A stretch of DNA of 64,000 nucleotides from Proteus columbae. Lineage in GTDB: Bacteria > Pseudomonadota > Gammaproteobacteria > Enterobacterales > Enterobacteriaceae. Under the pieces are notes generated by a model, which made no database searches, had not been told where the DNA came from, and saw only the letters and a list, made by a program, of their open reading frames with translations. Shown here one piece after another: positions 44,971 to 53,904 of the stretch (position 1 is the first letter of the stretch; each line of letters opens with the position of its first letter). The stretch is taken from assembly GCF_002777965.1 (NCBI RefSeq), contig NZ_NGVR01000023.1:248001-312000 (forward strand), in the 5' to 3' direction. The position numbers were made by a program, and so were the translations under genes.

Positions 44971-46716
44971 ATGAATGATGTAGATCTATCAACGTGGCAA
45001 ACATTCCGCCGCTTATGGCCAATGATCCGACTTTTCAAAGCAGGTTTAATCACTGCTGCAGTTGCATTAGTCATCAATGCGGGCGTGGATGCATTTATGA
45101 TTTCTTTATTAAAACCGTTACTTGATGAAGGTTTTGGTAAAGCGAGTAATGACGTATTAAAATGGATGCCTTTGGCCGTTATTGGACTGATAGTTCTGCG
45201 TGGTATATCTAACTTTATTTCAAGCTACTGCCTTTCTTGGGTCTCAGGAAAAGTGGTCATGAATATGCGCCGCCGACTGTTTTCTCATATTATGGGAATG
45301 CCGGTAAGCTTTTTTGATCAGCAATCAACAGGGACTTTACTCTCCCGTATCACATATGACTCAGAACAAGTTGCCTCTTCATCATCAGGTGCATTAATCA
45401 CTGTTGTACGTGAAGGTGCTTATATCATTGGGCTATTTTGTTTGATGTTTTACTATAGCTGGCAATTATCCCTGATCCTTATCGTTATCGCGCCTATTGT
45501 TGCTGTTGTTATCCGATTGGTATCGACTCGTTTTAGAACGATCAGTAAACGAATTCAAAATAGCATGGGGCAAGTGACAACTAGTGCAGAACAAATGCTA
45601 AAAGGGCATAAAGAAGTTCTGATTTTTAATGGCCAAGAAGTTGAAAATAAACGTTTTAACCATGTAAGTAATCATATTCGCCGTCAAGGTATGCGTATGG
45701 TTGTTGCGTCGTCAATTTCAGATCCTATTATTCAATTGATTGCTTCTTTCGCATTAGCATTTGTCCTGTATGCAGCAAGTTTCCCTGAAATTATGGATAC
45801 ATTAACAGCCGGTACAATTACGGTTGTTTTCTCTTCAATGGTTGCATTAATGCGCCCACTGAAATCGCTGACTAATGTGAATGCTCAATTTCAGCGTGGT
45901 ATGGCTGCTTGTCAGACGTTATTTGCTATCCTCGATATGGAGCAAGAAAAAGATACGGGTAAGCTTGAACTGAAAAAACCAACCGGTGATATTGAGTTTC
46001 GTAACGTGACTTTTCAATATGTCACAAAAGATACACCTGCACTGAAAAACATGTCATTTACTATTCCAGCGGGGAAAACTGTTGCATTGGTTGGACGTTC
46101 AGGTTCAGGTAAGTCTACGATTGCAAATCTGCTCACACGTTTTTATGACATTAATGAAGGTGAGATATTAATTAATGGTCATGATATTCGTGAATACACA
46201 TTGAAATCTTTGCGTAACCAAGTCGCACTGGTTTCTCAAAATGTGCATCTTTTTAATGAAACTGTGGCAAATAATATTGTCTACGCTTGTGAAGATCAGT
46301 ATACCCGTGAAGATATTGAAAAAGCGGCGAAAATGGCACATGCGATGGATTTTATCCAAAAAATGGATAAAGGTTTAGATACTGAAATTGGTGAAAATGG
46401 TGTGTTACTTTCAGGCGGACAACGCCAGCGTATTGCAATCGCAAGAGCGTTATTACGAGATTCACCAATTCTTATTCTTGATGAAGCAACATCAGCACTA
46501 GATACAGAGTCAGAGCGTGCTATTCAGTCTGCCCTTGATGAACTACAGAAGAATAGAACCTCTTTAGTGATTGCTCACCGTTTATCAACTATTGAAAAAG
46601 CGGATGAAATATTAGTTATTGAAGACGGTGAAATTGTTGAACGTGGCGCACACCTTGATTTGATTGAGAAACAAGGTATTTATGCTCAACTTCACAGGAT
46701 GCAATTTGGCAAATGA
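44971..46716 (+). CDS. msbA: MsbA, lipid A flippase
   Basis: 581-residue half-type ABC exporter. Six membrane helices (about 20-310) are followed by an ATPase with Walker [10 protein letters not shown], signature LSGGQRQR and Walker [11 protein letters not shown]. The homodimer flips core-lipid A across the inner membrane. It is essential in E. coli. Its stop overlaps the lpxK start as ATGA, so the two are coupled. Confidence 0.97.
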   Translation: MNDVDLSTWQTFRRLWPMIRLFKAGLITAAVALVINAGVDAFMISLLKPLLDEGFGKASNDVLKWMPLAVIGLIVLRGISNFISSYCLSWVSGKVVMNMRRRLFSHIMGMPVSFFDQQSTGTLLSRITYDSEQVASSSSGALITVVREGAYIIGLFCLMFYYSWQLSLILIVIAPIVAVVIRLVSTRFRTISKRIQNSMGQVTTSAEQMLKGHKEVLIFNGQEVENKRFNHVSNHIRRQGMRMVVASSISDPIIQLIASFALAFVLYAASFPEIMDTLTAGTITVVFSSMVALMRPLKSLTNVNAQFQRGMAACQTLFAILDMEQEKDTGKLELKKPTGDIEFRNVTFQYVTKDTPALKNMSFTIPAGKTVALVGRSGSGKSTIANLLTRFYDINEGEILINGHDIREYTLKSLRNQVALVSQNVHLFNETVANNIVYACEDQYTREDIEKAAKMAHAMDFIQKMDKGLDTEIGENGVLLSGGQRQRIAIARALLRDSPILILDEATSALDTESERAIQSALDELQKNRTSLVIAHRLSTIEKADEILVIEDGEIVERGAHLDLIEKQGIYAQLHRMQFGK

Positions 46717-47702
46717 TTGAACGGATTTGGTCTGGTAAATCTTGGTTTTATATCCTATTGCTTCCATTCTCATGGTTGTATGGTGCGATCACACTGCTAA
46801 GGCGTTTTGCATATCAGAAAGGGTGGTTAGCATCATGGAAGGCTCCAGTTCCTGTTGTGATTGTTGGCAATTTAACCGCAGGTGGGAATGGCAAAACACC
46901 TGTTGTGATATGGCTTGTTGAGCAATTAATACAGCAGGGATTTAAACCAGGTGTTGTGTCTCGTGGTTACGGCGGGAAATCAGATCATTATCCATTACTT
47001 TTGACATCGGATACATCACCGTCCATAGCAGGTGATGAACCTGTATTGATTTATCATCGAACAGGTGTTCCCGTTGCGGTCGCACCTAATCGACGAGATG
47101 CAGTAAAAGCGTTATTAGATCAATATGAACTTGATGTGATCATCACTGATGATGGTTTACAGCATTATGCATTACAGCGTGATTATGAAATTGTTGTTAT
47201 TGATGGTCAGCGTCGGTTTGGTAATGGTTGGTGGTTACCAGCAGGCCCTATGCGAGAGCGTGCAGGGCGTTTAAATTCAGTAGATGCAATTATCGTTAAT
47301 GGTGGAGTAAGCCAAGGCAACGAGATAGGTATGGTGCTGGAAGGTGATATTGCTGTTAATCTTAAAACGGGAGAAAAGAAACCTGTTCAGCAAATTAAAA
47401 AGGCTGTTGCTATTGCTGGAATTGGTCACCCACCTCGATTTTTTAACTCTTTACATGAAAAAGGGATAGAGTTAATCACAACAAAAGCATTTAGTGATCA
47501 TAGTGATTATAGTGTTCAAGAATTACAGGATTTAACACCTGATTTAGAACCCCTTATTATGACAGAAAAGGATGCTGTTAAATGTCAGCATTTTGCGCAA
47601 GATAATTGGTGGTATTTACCCGTTAGCGCTGAATTAAATAGTCAATCTGTGCTAAAACAAGTCAGTAATTTAATTTACGGCTCGAAAAAAACTTGTATCT
47701 GA
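46713..47702 (+). CDS. lpxK: Tetraacyldisaccharide 4'-kinase
   Basis: 329 residues. An N-terminal membrane-associated helix (about 11-27) is followed by the P-loop region [12 protein letters not shown] at 52-63 and the LpxK block [30 protein letters not shown] and [12 protein letters not shown] follow. It phosphorylates the 4' position of the lipid A precursor to give lipid IVA. It overlaps msbA by four bases. Confidence 0.96.
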   Translation: MIERIWSGKSWFYILLLPFSWLYGAITLLRRFAYQKGWLASWKAPVPVVIVGNLTAGGNGKTPVVIWLVEQLIQQGFKPGVVSRGYGGKSDHYPLLLTSDTSPSIAGDEPVLIYHRTGVPVAVAPNRRDAVKALLDQYELDVIITDDGLQHYALQRDYEIVVIDGQRRFGNGWWLPAGPMRERAGRLNSVDAIIVNGGVSQGNEIGMVLEGDIAVNLKTGEKKPVQQIKKAVAIAGIGHPPRFFNSLHEKGIELITTKAFSDHSDYSVQELQDLTPDLEPLIMTEKDAVKCQHFAQDNWWYLPVSAELNSQSVLKQVSNLIYGSKKTCI

Positions 47703-48166
47703 TCTGAAACAATGATATTTATAGTGAAAATCAGGATAGCGTTACATAAAAGATTACCTACCTACAGTCGCATATCGCTTTTGTCGTAGTTCAATTTAAC
47801 TCGCCATTACCCTATCTACTCAAAGGCCTTGTGTGGAGAGTTTGTGGATCTTGAATGTAGGGTTGATATTTTGTGTAGTGAATAGCGTTGGCTTTTGTAC
47901 ACAATGAATGATAAAAACCATTTTTGATGGTGACTAATTATCTCTATATTCGGTTATCTTTTTTATCAGTGCGCAATAAATATCAACATGTCATCTTTTG
48001 GTCATATTGATACTGTAAATATTTATTGAGCTTTAAGATATTTATTAAGCTTAGCTATCACGATTTTGAACATTTATATTGAATAATAAAATGCACTACT
48101 TAAATTAATGTGTTCAGAATTTAATTGGGGTTTTATATAAGAAGACTTAATAAAAAGTAGGATGCA
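47703..48166. other. Intergenic region between lpxK and the cold-shock-domain gene
   Basis: About 460 bases, AT-rich, with no supported frame. It presumably contains the promoter and a long leader of the downstream gene. I did not find a recognisable cold box. Confidence 0.35.
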
Positions 48167-48194
48167 TTTGTATAGGAAAATAAAACTATACAAA
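48167..48194 (+). other. Leader hairpin before the cold-shock-domain gene
   Basis: TTTGTATAG (48167-48175) and CTATACAAA (48186-48194) form a perfect 9-bp AT-rich stem with a ten-base loop. It ends six bases before the AAGGAG ribosome site at 48201-48206, a position where it could affect translation. Confidence 0.6.
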
Positions 48195-48216
48195 GAACAA
48201 AAGGAGTTTATCTATC

Positions 48217-48432
48217 ATGACATTACAATTAAGAATGGGTCGCGTAAAATGGTTTGACAATAACAAAGGTTATGGTCTTATTGTTGCAAGAGATATTGAA
48301 CAAGAAGTTTATGTCAATAAAAAAGCGATTGCCAATACAAAAAATAAAGCATTAACAGAAGGTCAAGACGTTGAGTTTTCTGTTATCAGAACAGCAGCAG
48401 GTTTAGAAGCCGCTGATGTTATTGGGTTTTAA
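48217..48432 (+). CDS. Atypical small cold-shock-domain protein
   Basis: 71 residues with one cold-shock domain. RNP1 is KGYGLI (17-22) in place of KGFGFI. The RNP2 stretch is VYVNKKAI (31-38) in place of the usual VFVHFSAI, so two of the nucleic-acid-stacking positions carry Asn and Lys. AAGGAG lies ten bases before the ATG. It has its own leader hairpin and terminator, so it is probably monocistronic. Its role is unknown; a changed nucleic acid preference is an inference. E. coli has no counterpart at this spot. Confidence 0.85.
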   Translation: MTLQLRMGRVKWFDNNKGYGLIVARDIEQEVYVNKKAIANTKNKALTEGQDVEFSVIRTAAGLEAADVIGF

Positions 48433-48668
48433 ATAAGGCTTAGCCTTGTTAAAGTTGTAGATAAAACGATAGTTTAACTTTGAGATTAAATTATCGTTTA
48501 TGCCTATTTTTAGGTAGGCAAGCGGAAATGGTTTGCCACCAAGCTGAATAAGTAATATAAAAGGGTCGTTTCGTTAATTAGAATGTAATAAAGATAATAA
48601 AAAGGTTAAATTATTATCAATAAAAGCTGAATGTAATTCTTTATTAATGATGTTGCAGACTCAACGAT
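48433..48668 (+). other. Structured 3' region of the cold-shock-domain gene
   Basis: Two further hairpins precede the terminator: AAACGATA with TATCGTTT (48464-48499) and TGCCTA with TAGGCA (48501-48520). The rest is AT-rich. No gene was seen. Confidence 0.45.
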
Positions 48669-48696
48669 AAAAAGCCACATTAATGTGGCTTTTTTG
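48669..48696. terminator. Terminator after the cold-shock-domain gene
   Basis: A perfect palindrome with half AAAAAGCCACATT at 48669-48681, ending in a T-run. The remaining 150 bases to ycaR are AT-rich promoter region. Confidence 0.85.
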
Positions 48697-48847
48697 TTGC
48701 TTATAGTAAAAGATAAAATAATAAATTTATTAATAACTAAAATAATTTTCGAATTATCACTAAACGAGAGGTTTTGAGTATTAACGCTGATCCTTCCTTA
48801 TGATATCCTTTTGCCATATAAAATGATTAACCCTTGAGAGGGACAAA

Positions 48848-49027
48848 ATGGATCACCGCTTACTTGAAATTATTGCTTGCCCAGTTTGCCACGGCAAACT
48901 TATCTTTGATAAAGAAAACTCAGAGCTTATCTGCAAAATTGATCATTTAGCTTATCCTGTTCGTGACAATATCCCCGTTCTTCTGGAGAATGAAGCAAGA
49001 GAATTATCACTAGAAGAGGAAAAGTAA
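48848..49027 (+). CDS. ycaR: YcaR, Trm112-like small zinc-ribbon protein
   Basis: 59 residues: [38 protein letters not shown] and a charged tail. It belongs to the UPF0434/Trm112 family; here only the first CPVC pair and one later Cys remain of the metal-binding set. GAGAGGGA precedes the ATG. It lies four bases before kdsB and is almost certainly co-translated with it, as in E. coli. Function in bacteria is not established. Confidence 0.93.
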   Translation: MDHRLLEIIACPVCHGKLIFDKENSELICKIDHLAYPVRDNIPVLLENEARELSLEEEK

Positions 49028-49031
49028 CTTC

Positions 49032-49793
49032 ATGTTCACGGTCATTATCCCTGGTCGATATGCATCGACCCGTTTACCGGGTAAACCCCTCGCGGATATT
49101 CATGGCAAACCTATGATTGTTCGTGTGATGGAACAGGCTATGCGCTCTGGTGCAAACCGCGTCATTGTTGCAACTGATAACTTAGATGTTGTTGCAGCAG
49201 TTGAAAAAGCGGGCGGGGAAGCGTGTATGACTCGCGAAGATCACCATTCAGGTACAGAACGTTTAGCGGAAGTCATTGAAAAATATCAATTTGCAGATGA
49301 TGAAATAATCGTTAACGTACAAGGTGACGAGCCTCTTATTCCACCCGCTATTATTACCCAAGTAGCCGAAAATTTGGCAAGTTGTGGCGCAGGAATGGCA
49401 ACATTAGCGGTGCCTATTGTTGACTCAAAAGAAGCTTTTAATCCTAATGCAGTGAAAGTCGTGATGGATGCAAAAGGTTTCGCACTTTATTTTTCTCGTG
49501 CAACTATTCCTTGGGAAAGAGACCGTTTTAATTTATCACATGATGAAATTGGTGAGCATTATCTACGCCATATTGGCATTTATGCTTATCGTGCAGGCTT
49601 TATTCGTCGATATATTACTTGGGAACCAAGCCCGTTAGAATCTATTGAAATGTTAGAGCAACTGCGTGTGCTGTGGTATGGCGAAAAAATCCATGTTGCA
49701 AAAGCATTAGAAGTTCCTGGAGTGGGTGTAGATACACAAGATGATCTTGTTGCAGCCAGAGCTGCATATCGAGCACTTAACCAAGAATTTTAG
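49032..49793 (+). CDS. kdsB: CMP-Kdo synthetase (3-deoxy-manno-octulosonate cytidylyltransferase)
   Basis: 253 residues. The nucleotidyltransferase start [22 protein letters not shown] and the metal/substrate block [11 protein letters not shown] are clear. It activates Kdo with CTP before transfer to lipid A in the cytoplasm. It follows ycaR and ends in a strong terminator. Confidence 0.97.
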   Translation: MFTVIIPGRYASTRLPGKPLADIHGKPMIVRVMEQAMRSGANRVIVATDNLDVVAAVEKAGGEACMTREDHHSGTERLAEVIEKYQFADDEIIVNVQGDEPLIPPAIITQVAENLASCGAGMATLAVPIVDSKEAFNPNAVKVVMDAKGFALYFSRATIPWERDRFNLSHDEIGEHYLRHIGIYAYRAGFIRRYITWEPSPLESIEMLEQLRVLWYGEKIHVAKALEVPGVGVDTQDDLVAARAAYRALNQEF

Positions 49794-49818
49794 TCTTTGA
49801 GCGACAACAAATAATTTC

Positions 49819-49852
49819 AACGGCACTTAATTTTATTTAAGTGCCGTTTTTT
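49819..49852. terminator. Terminator after kdsB
   Basis: AACGGCACTTAA and TTAAGTGCCGTT form a 12-bp stem with a six-base loop, then TTTT. It could also serve elyC, which ends convergently. Confidence 0.9.
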
Positions 49853-49878
49853 GTATCAGCCAGCAAAGATATTTTTAA

Positions 49879-50709
49879 TTATTGGCTTTCTTCTTTATCA
49901 GATTGATGATTTTCCTTTTCAGGAATAGTGGCGGGTTGTCCTGCCGGTTTTATTGATTGCCACATCGACCCTAAAAACTCATACCATGCACGTTCACTGT
50001 GTTGAAAATAAGTGGCGGAGGGAAAGTATTTCTCCCAGGGATGTAATGGTGAAGTGATAGCTAATTGATTAGCTGGTGCAACGATAGGGTTCATGCCTCG
50101 TGCTAAAAAGAAACGTTCAGCGCGTGCTAAATGGTTGGCAGACGTCACAAGTAAAAATGGTTTCTTACCAATTAATTTATCAACTTCATAGGCTTCTTCT
50201 TCAGTATCTTTCGGTATTGATAATGCGATAGTTCTCTCAGCAGGTACACCTAAAGATTGTGCCACCTGAGCCGCTACCTCTGCACTGCTTATCTGATTAA
50301 CACCTGCACCACCTGTAAAAATCAGTGTCGAATTAGGATTGCGATAATAAAGCCTTACACCTTCAGTAACACGAAACAAACTATTGTTAAGAAGATTGGA
50401 ACTTGGTGCCCATTCTGGGTTATAAGTAAATCCACCACCTAAAACAACAATGTAGTTCACATCTTGTTGCGAATTTTCTCGTAATTCATAACGAGCTTGA
50501 TACTCTTTTTCACTTGGCATCAATAGTGTATCAGCAACAGGTTGTATGCCTAAAATAGTTAACAGAACAAGCGCAACAGTGAGTAGGCTTTTTCCGGTTT
50601 TTTGCCAACGCGTAAACCAAAGTAGTGCTAATGCAAAAAAAGCGATTAATAAGAGCAAAGGCAAAGGCATCAGAAAGCCTGCAACATATTTTTTGAGCAA
50701 AAACAGCAT
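49879..50709 (-). CDS. elyC: ElyC, envelope biogenesis factor (DUF218)
   Basis: 276 residues with two N-terminal membrane helices (about 13-32 and 38-56), then a periplasmic DUF218 domain: VNYIVVLGGGFTYNPEW, LIFTGGAGVNQ and LVTSANHLARAERFF. In E. coli, ElyC protects peptidoglycan synthesis, notably at low temperature, through lipid carrier use. A Lys/Glu-rich tail ends the protein. It is divergent from cmoM, as in E. coli. Confidence 0.92.
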   Translation of the reverse strand: MLFLLKKYVAGFLMPLPLLLLIAFFALALLWFTRWQKTGKSLLTVALVLLTILGIQPVADTLLMPSEKEYQARYELRENSQQDVNYIVVLGGGFTYNPEWAPSSNLLNNSLFRVTEGVRLYYRNPNSTLIFTGGAGVNQISSAEVAAQVAQSLGVPAERTIALSIPKDTEEEAYEVDKLIGKKPFLLVTSANHLARAERFFLARGMNPIVAPANQLAITSPLHPWEKYFPSATYFQHSERAWYEFLGSMWQSIKPAGQPATIPEKENHQSDKEESQ

Positions 50710-51086
50710 AAATCATCCTAAATTGAGTGAAATACATGCAATTGATAGCGAAAGCTTAGTGAAAACTAGGGGAATTCCAAGACGTTGTGTCAAAATAGCT
50801 AACACAACAACGTTTCACTAAGTTTTCATCAATAGAAATAAAGAACCGTTTAATTATTTATAAAAAACGATAAACGTTTGAACGTTAATTTTTTCATTAA
50901 TAAGCGTTATATTTATACTGCGCTTTGCGAATAGTCTGATTCATGACTTATTTCTTTAGAGAAAACAGTCAGTATCATAGAACACTGGTAAAATTGCCGT
51001 CTTTATTTATGTACAGTGTCTCATATTTTTGAATTTATCAGAACGCAAAGAGCGCAAGTAGTAAGTTGTTATCATGAGGCGTTTTA
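50710..51086. other. Divergent region between elyC and cmoM with inverted repeat
   Basis: 377 bases. At 50782-50813, ACGTTGTGT faces ACACAACAACGT across 11 bases, pairing with one bulged base. AACGTT recurs near 50874 and 50880. No gene or RNA was supported; promoters for both genes should lie here. Confidence 0.45.
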
Positions 51087-51860
51087 ATGTCAGATCGTAA
51101 TTTTGACGATATTGCAGATAAATTCTCCCGCAATATCTATGGCACAACAAAGGGTAAAATACGTCAAGCGGTGATTTGGGAAGATTTACAACAATTATTG
51201 ACCCTCTTACCTAACCGAAGTTTGCGTATTTTAGATGCAGGTGGAGGTGAGGGTTATTTCTCTCGTCAGCTTGCTAAATTAGGACACCAAATTATCTTAT
51301 GTGATTTATCACAAGAGATGCTTAATCGCGCACAAGAGGCTGCGATTGAAGAGGGTGTAGTCGAGAACATGACGTTTATTTGTTGTGCAGCTCAAGAGAT
51401 TAAAGAGCATATAGATGAAGGGGTTGATTTAATTCTATTTCATGCAGTGTTGGAATGGATCACGGATCAGAAAGACGCCGTAAATGTTCTTACCGATATG
51501 TTGCTACCTAGTGGTATCTTATCGCTAATGTTTTACAATGCGAATGGTATTGTCATGAGAAATGCGATTTTAGGAAATTTTCATCTGGCAAATCCTGAGA
51601 TCCCACGTAGAAGAAAAAAATCACTATCACCTCAAAACCCATTGCAACCAGAAGATGTTTATCAATGGTTAAATGAGTTTTCGATGACAATATTAGGAAA
51701 AACCGGTGTCCGCGTTTTCCATGATTATTTGCAAAGTCGTCAGTTACAAAATAAAGATTTTCCATCGTTGCTTGCATTAGAGCAACGATATTGTCGGCAA
51801 GAGCCCTATATCAGTCTGGGGCGTTACATTCATGTCATGGCACAAAAGTGTGTAAATTAA
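51087..51860 (+). CDS. cmoM: CmoM, tRNA carboxymethyluridine methyltransferase (formerly SmtA)
   Basis: 257 residues of a SAM-dependent methyltransferase with motif I RILDAGGGEGYFSRQLA at about 47-63 and LFHAVLEWI. CmoM methylates 5-carboxymethoxyuridine at tRNA position 34. It is nine bases upstream of mukF, the conserved cmoM-mukFEB arrangement. Confidence 0.94.
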   Translation: MSDRNFDDIADKFSRNIYGTTKGKIRQAVIWEDLQQLLTLLPNRSLRILDAGGGEGYFSRQLAKLGHQIILCDLSQEMLNRAQEAAIEEGVVENMTFICCAAQEIKEHIDEGVDLILFHAVLEWITDQKDAVNVLTDMLLPSGILSLMFYNANGIVMRNAILGNFHLANPEIPRRRKKSLSPQNPLQPEDVYQWLNEFSMTILGKTGVRVFHDYLQSRQLQNKDFPSLLALEQRYCRQEPYISLGRYIHVMAQKCVN

Positions 51861-51869
51861 GGATGTACT

Positions 51870-53192
51870 ATGAGTGATTTTACCCAGACCGTTCCTGAGT
51901 TAGTGTCTTGGGCGAGAAAAAACGATTTCTCAATCTCACTGCCACCAGAAAGATTAGCTTTTTTGATGGCTGTCGCTGTATTAAACAGCGAGCGCCTTGA
52001 TGGCGAAATCAGTGAAGGAGAGTTAATTGATGCCTTTAGGGAAGTGTGTAAAGGCTTCGAACAACCTGCTGAATCAATACAAGTTCGCGCGAATAATGCC
52101 ATTAATGACATGGTAAAGCAGCGACTTTTTAACCGTTTTACCAGTGAATTGGTAGAAGGTAATGCAATATACCGTTTAACCCCGTTGGGAATTGGAATTA
52201 GTGATTACTATATTCGCCAACGTGAATTTTCATCATTGCGTTTATCTATGCAACTTTCTATTGTGGCGGGGGAACTTGATTCTGCGGCTAGCTCTGCTGA
52301 AGACGGCGGTGATGAATATCATTGGCATCGTAATGTTTTCGCGCCTCTAAAATATTCAGTGGCGGAAATTTTCGATAGCATTGATTTGTCTCAGCGAATT
52401 ATGGATGAGCAGCAAAATACAGTAAAAGAAGATATTGCTGCGTTATTGAATCAAGATTGGCAAGCAGCTATTTCGAGCTGTGAACAGCTGTTATCTGAAA
52501 CATCCGGTACATTAAGAGAGCTACAAGATACGCTTGAAGCCGCTGGCGACAAACTTCAAGCCAATCTTTTACGTATTCAGGAAGCAAATATGAATACGGG
52601 CCATGTTGAGCAAATAGACACATTAGTGTTTGAACTTCAAAGTAAGTTAGACCGCATTATTAGTTGGGGTCAGCAATCTATTGATTTATGGATTGGATAC
52701 GATAGACATGTCCATAAATTTATTCGTACAGCAATTGATATGGATAAAAACCGTATTTTCTCTCGCCGTTTACGTCAATCCGTACAAAACTATTTCGACA
52801 ACCCATGGGCATTAACTTACGCTAATGCTGATCGGTTGTTTGATATGCGTGATGAAGAGCTGGTTCTACGTGATGAAGAGGTCACAGGTGAGTTACCCGA
52901 AGAGCTTGAATATCAAATGTTCAGTGAAGTGAACGAACAGATAGCGCAATGGGTAGAACAAGAGCTTGCTTCTTACAAATTAGAACAACGAGCATTAGAT
53001 CTCAGTTCAGTGTTAGTTGAATATCTTAATCGTTATCCGCAACAGAAACATTTCGATGTTGCACGTATTGTTATTGATCAAGCAGTACGATTAGGTGTAG
53101 CGAAAGCTGAGCTCGCAGGATTACCTGCAAAATGGTCAGAAATTAACGAATATGGAGCTAAGGTACAAGCGCATGTCATCGATACATACTGA
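51870..53192 (+). CDS. mukF: MukF, kleisin subunit of the MukBEF condensin
   Basis: 440 residues, the family length. An N-terminal winged helix and dimerisation part ([21 protein letters not shown]) is followed by a helical middle and a C-terminal winged helix that binds MukB. The C-terminal coding end overlaps mukE by 20 bases. MukBEF replaces SMC-ScpAB in chromosome organisation in enterobacteria. Confidence 0.96.
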   Translation: MSDFTQTVPELVSWARKNDFSISLPPERLAFLMAVAVLNSERLDGEISEGELIDAFREVCKGFEQPAESIQVRANNAINDMVKQRLFNRFTSELVEGNAIYRLTPLGIGISDYYIRQREFSSLRLSMQLSIVAGELDSAASSAEDGGDEYHWHRNVFAPLKYSVAEIFDSIDLSQRIMDEQQNTVKEDIAALLNQDWQAAISSCEQLLSETSGTLRELQDTLEAAGDKLQANLLRIQEANMNTGHVEQIDTLVFELQSKLDRIISWGQQSIDLWIGYDRHVHKFIRTAIDMDKNRIFSRRLRQSVQNYFDNPWALTYANADRLFDMRDEELVLRDEEVTGELPEELEYQMFSEVNEQIAQWVEQELASYKLEQRALDLSSVLVEYLNRYPQQKHFDVARIVIDQAVRLGVAKAELAGLPAKWSEINEYGAKVQAHVIDTY

Positions 53193-53904
53193 ACAATTTA
53201 TGCCAGCTAAACTGGCGCAGGCATTAGCGAACTCACTTTTTCCTGAACTGGATAGCCAGTTACGTGCAGGTCGACATATCGGTATAGACTCTCTGGATAA
53301 TCATGCTTTTTTGATGGATTTTCAAGATGAGTTATCAGACTTTTATGCGCGTTATAATGTCGAATTAATTAGAGCGCCAGAAGGCTTCTTCTATTTGCGT
53401 CCTCGTTCAACCACACTTATTCCACGCTCTGTTCTCTCTGAAATGGATATGCTGGTGGGGAAAATACTTTGTTATCTCTACCTTAGCCCTGAGCGATTAG
53501 CGAATCAGGGAATATTCACCGTTCAAGAGCTGTTCGATGAATTAAGAACATTAGCAGATGAAACCAAACTTCTACGTTTAGTGAATCAACGCTCAACAGG
53601 TTCTGATCTTGATTTGCAAAAATTACAAGAAAAAATGAGAACCTCGTTAAATCGTTTACGTCGTTTAGGCATGATTTCATTCTTATTAAATGATATGCAG
53701 CGTTTTTCGATCACTGAGTCTGTTTTCCGCTTTGGTGCCGATGTACGAAGTGGCGATTCTCCACTTGAGGCTCAAATGCGAATGATCCGCGATGGTGAAG
53801 CTATGGCGCTTGAAGATAGCTCAGAAGCACTTAACGATGATGAAGAAAATGAAGATGAGCAATTACAATCCAGTGAAGATGATGCGGAGGGAGAAAATAA
53901 ATGA
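53173..53904 (+). CDS. mukE: MukE, KITE subunit of the MukBEF condensin
   Basis: 243 residues from ATG 53173 ([20 protein letters not shown]), which matches E. coli; the upstream frame start at 53152 is rejected. Two winged-helix domains and an acidic tail rich in Glu and Asp (about 220-243) are seen. MukE binds MukF and modulates the MukB ATPase. Its stop overlaps the mukB start (ATGA), giving tight coupling. Confidence 0.95.
   Translation: MSSIHTEQFMPAKLAQALANSLFPELDSQLRAGRHIGIDSLDNHAFLMDFQDELSDFYARYNVELIRAPEGFFYLRPRSTTLIPRSVLSEMDMLVGKILCYLYLSPERLANQGIFTVQELFDELRTLADETKLLRLVNQRSTGSDLDLQKLQEKMRTSLNRLRRLGMISFLLNDMQRFSITESVFRFGADVRSGDSPLEAQMRMIRDGEAMALEDSSEALNDDEENEDEQLQSSEDDAEGENK

Noticed and set aside
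50864-50886. PurR-like box around AAACGTTTG near cmoM
   Set aside because: Only the central nine bases match; the flanks of the 16-base consensus do not.
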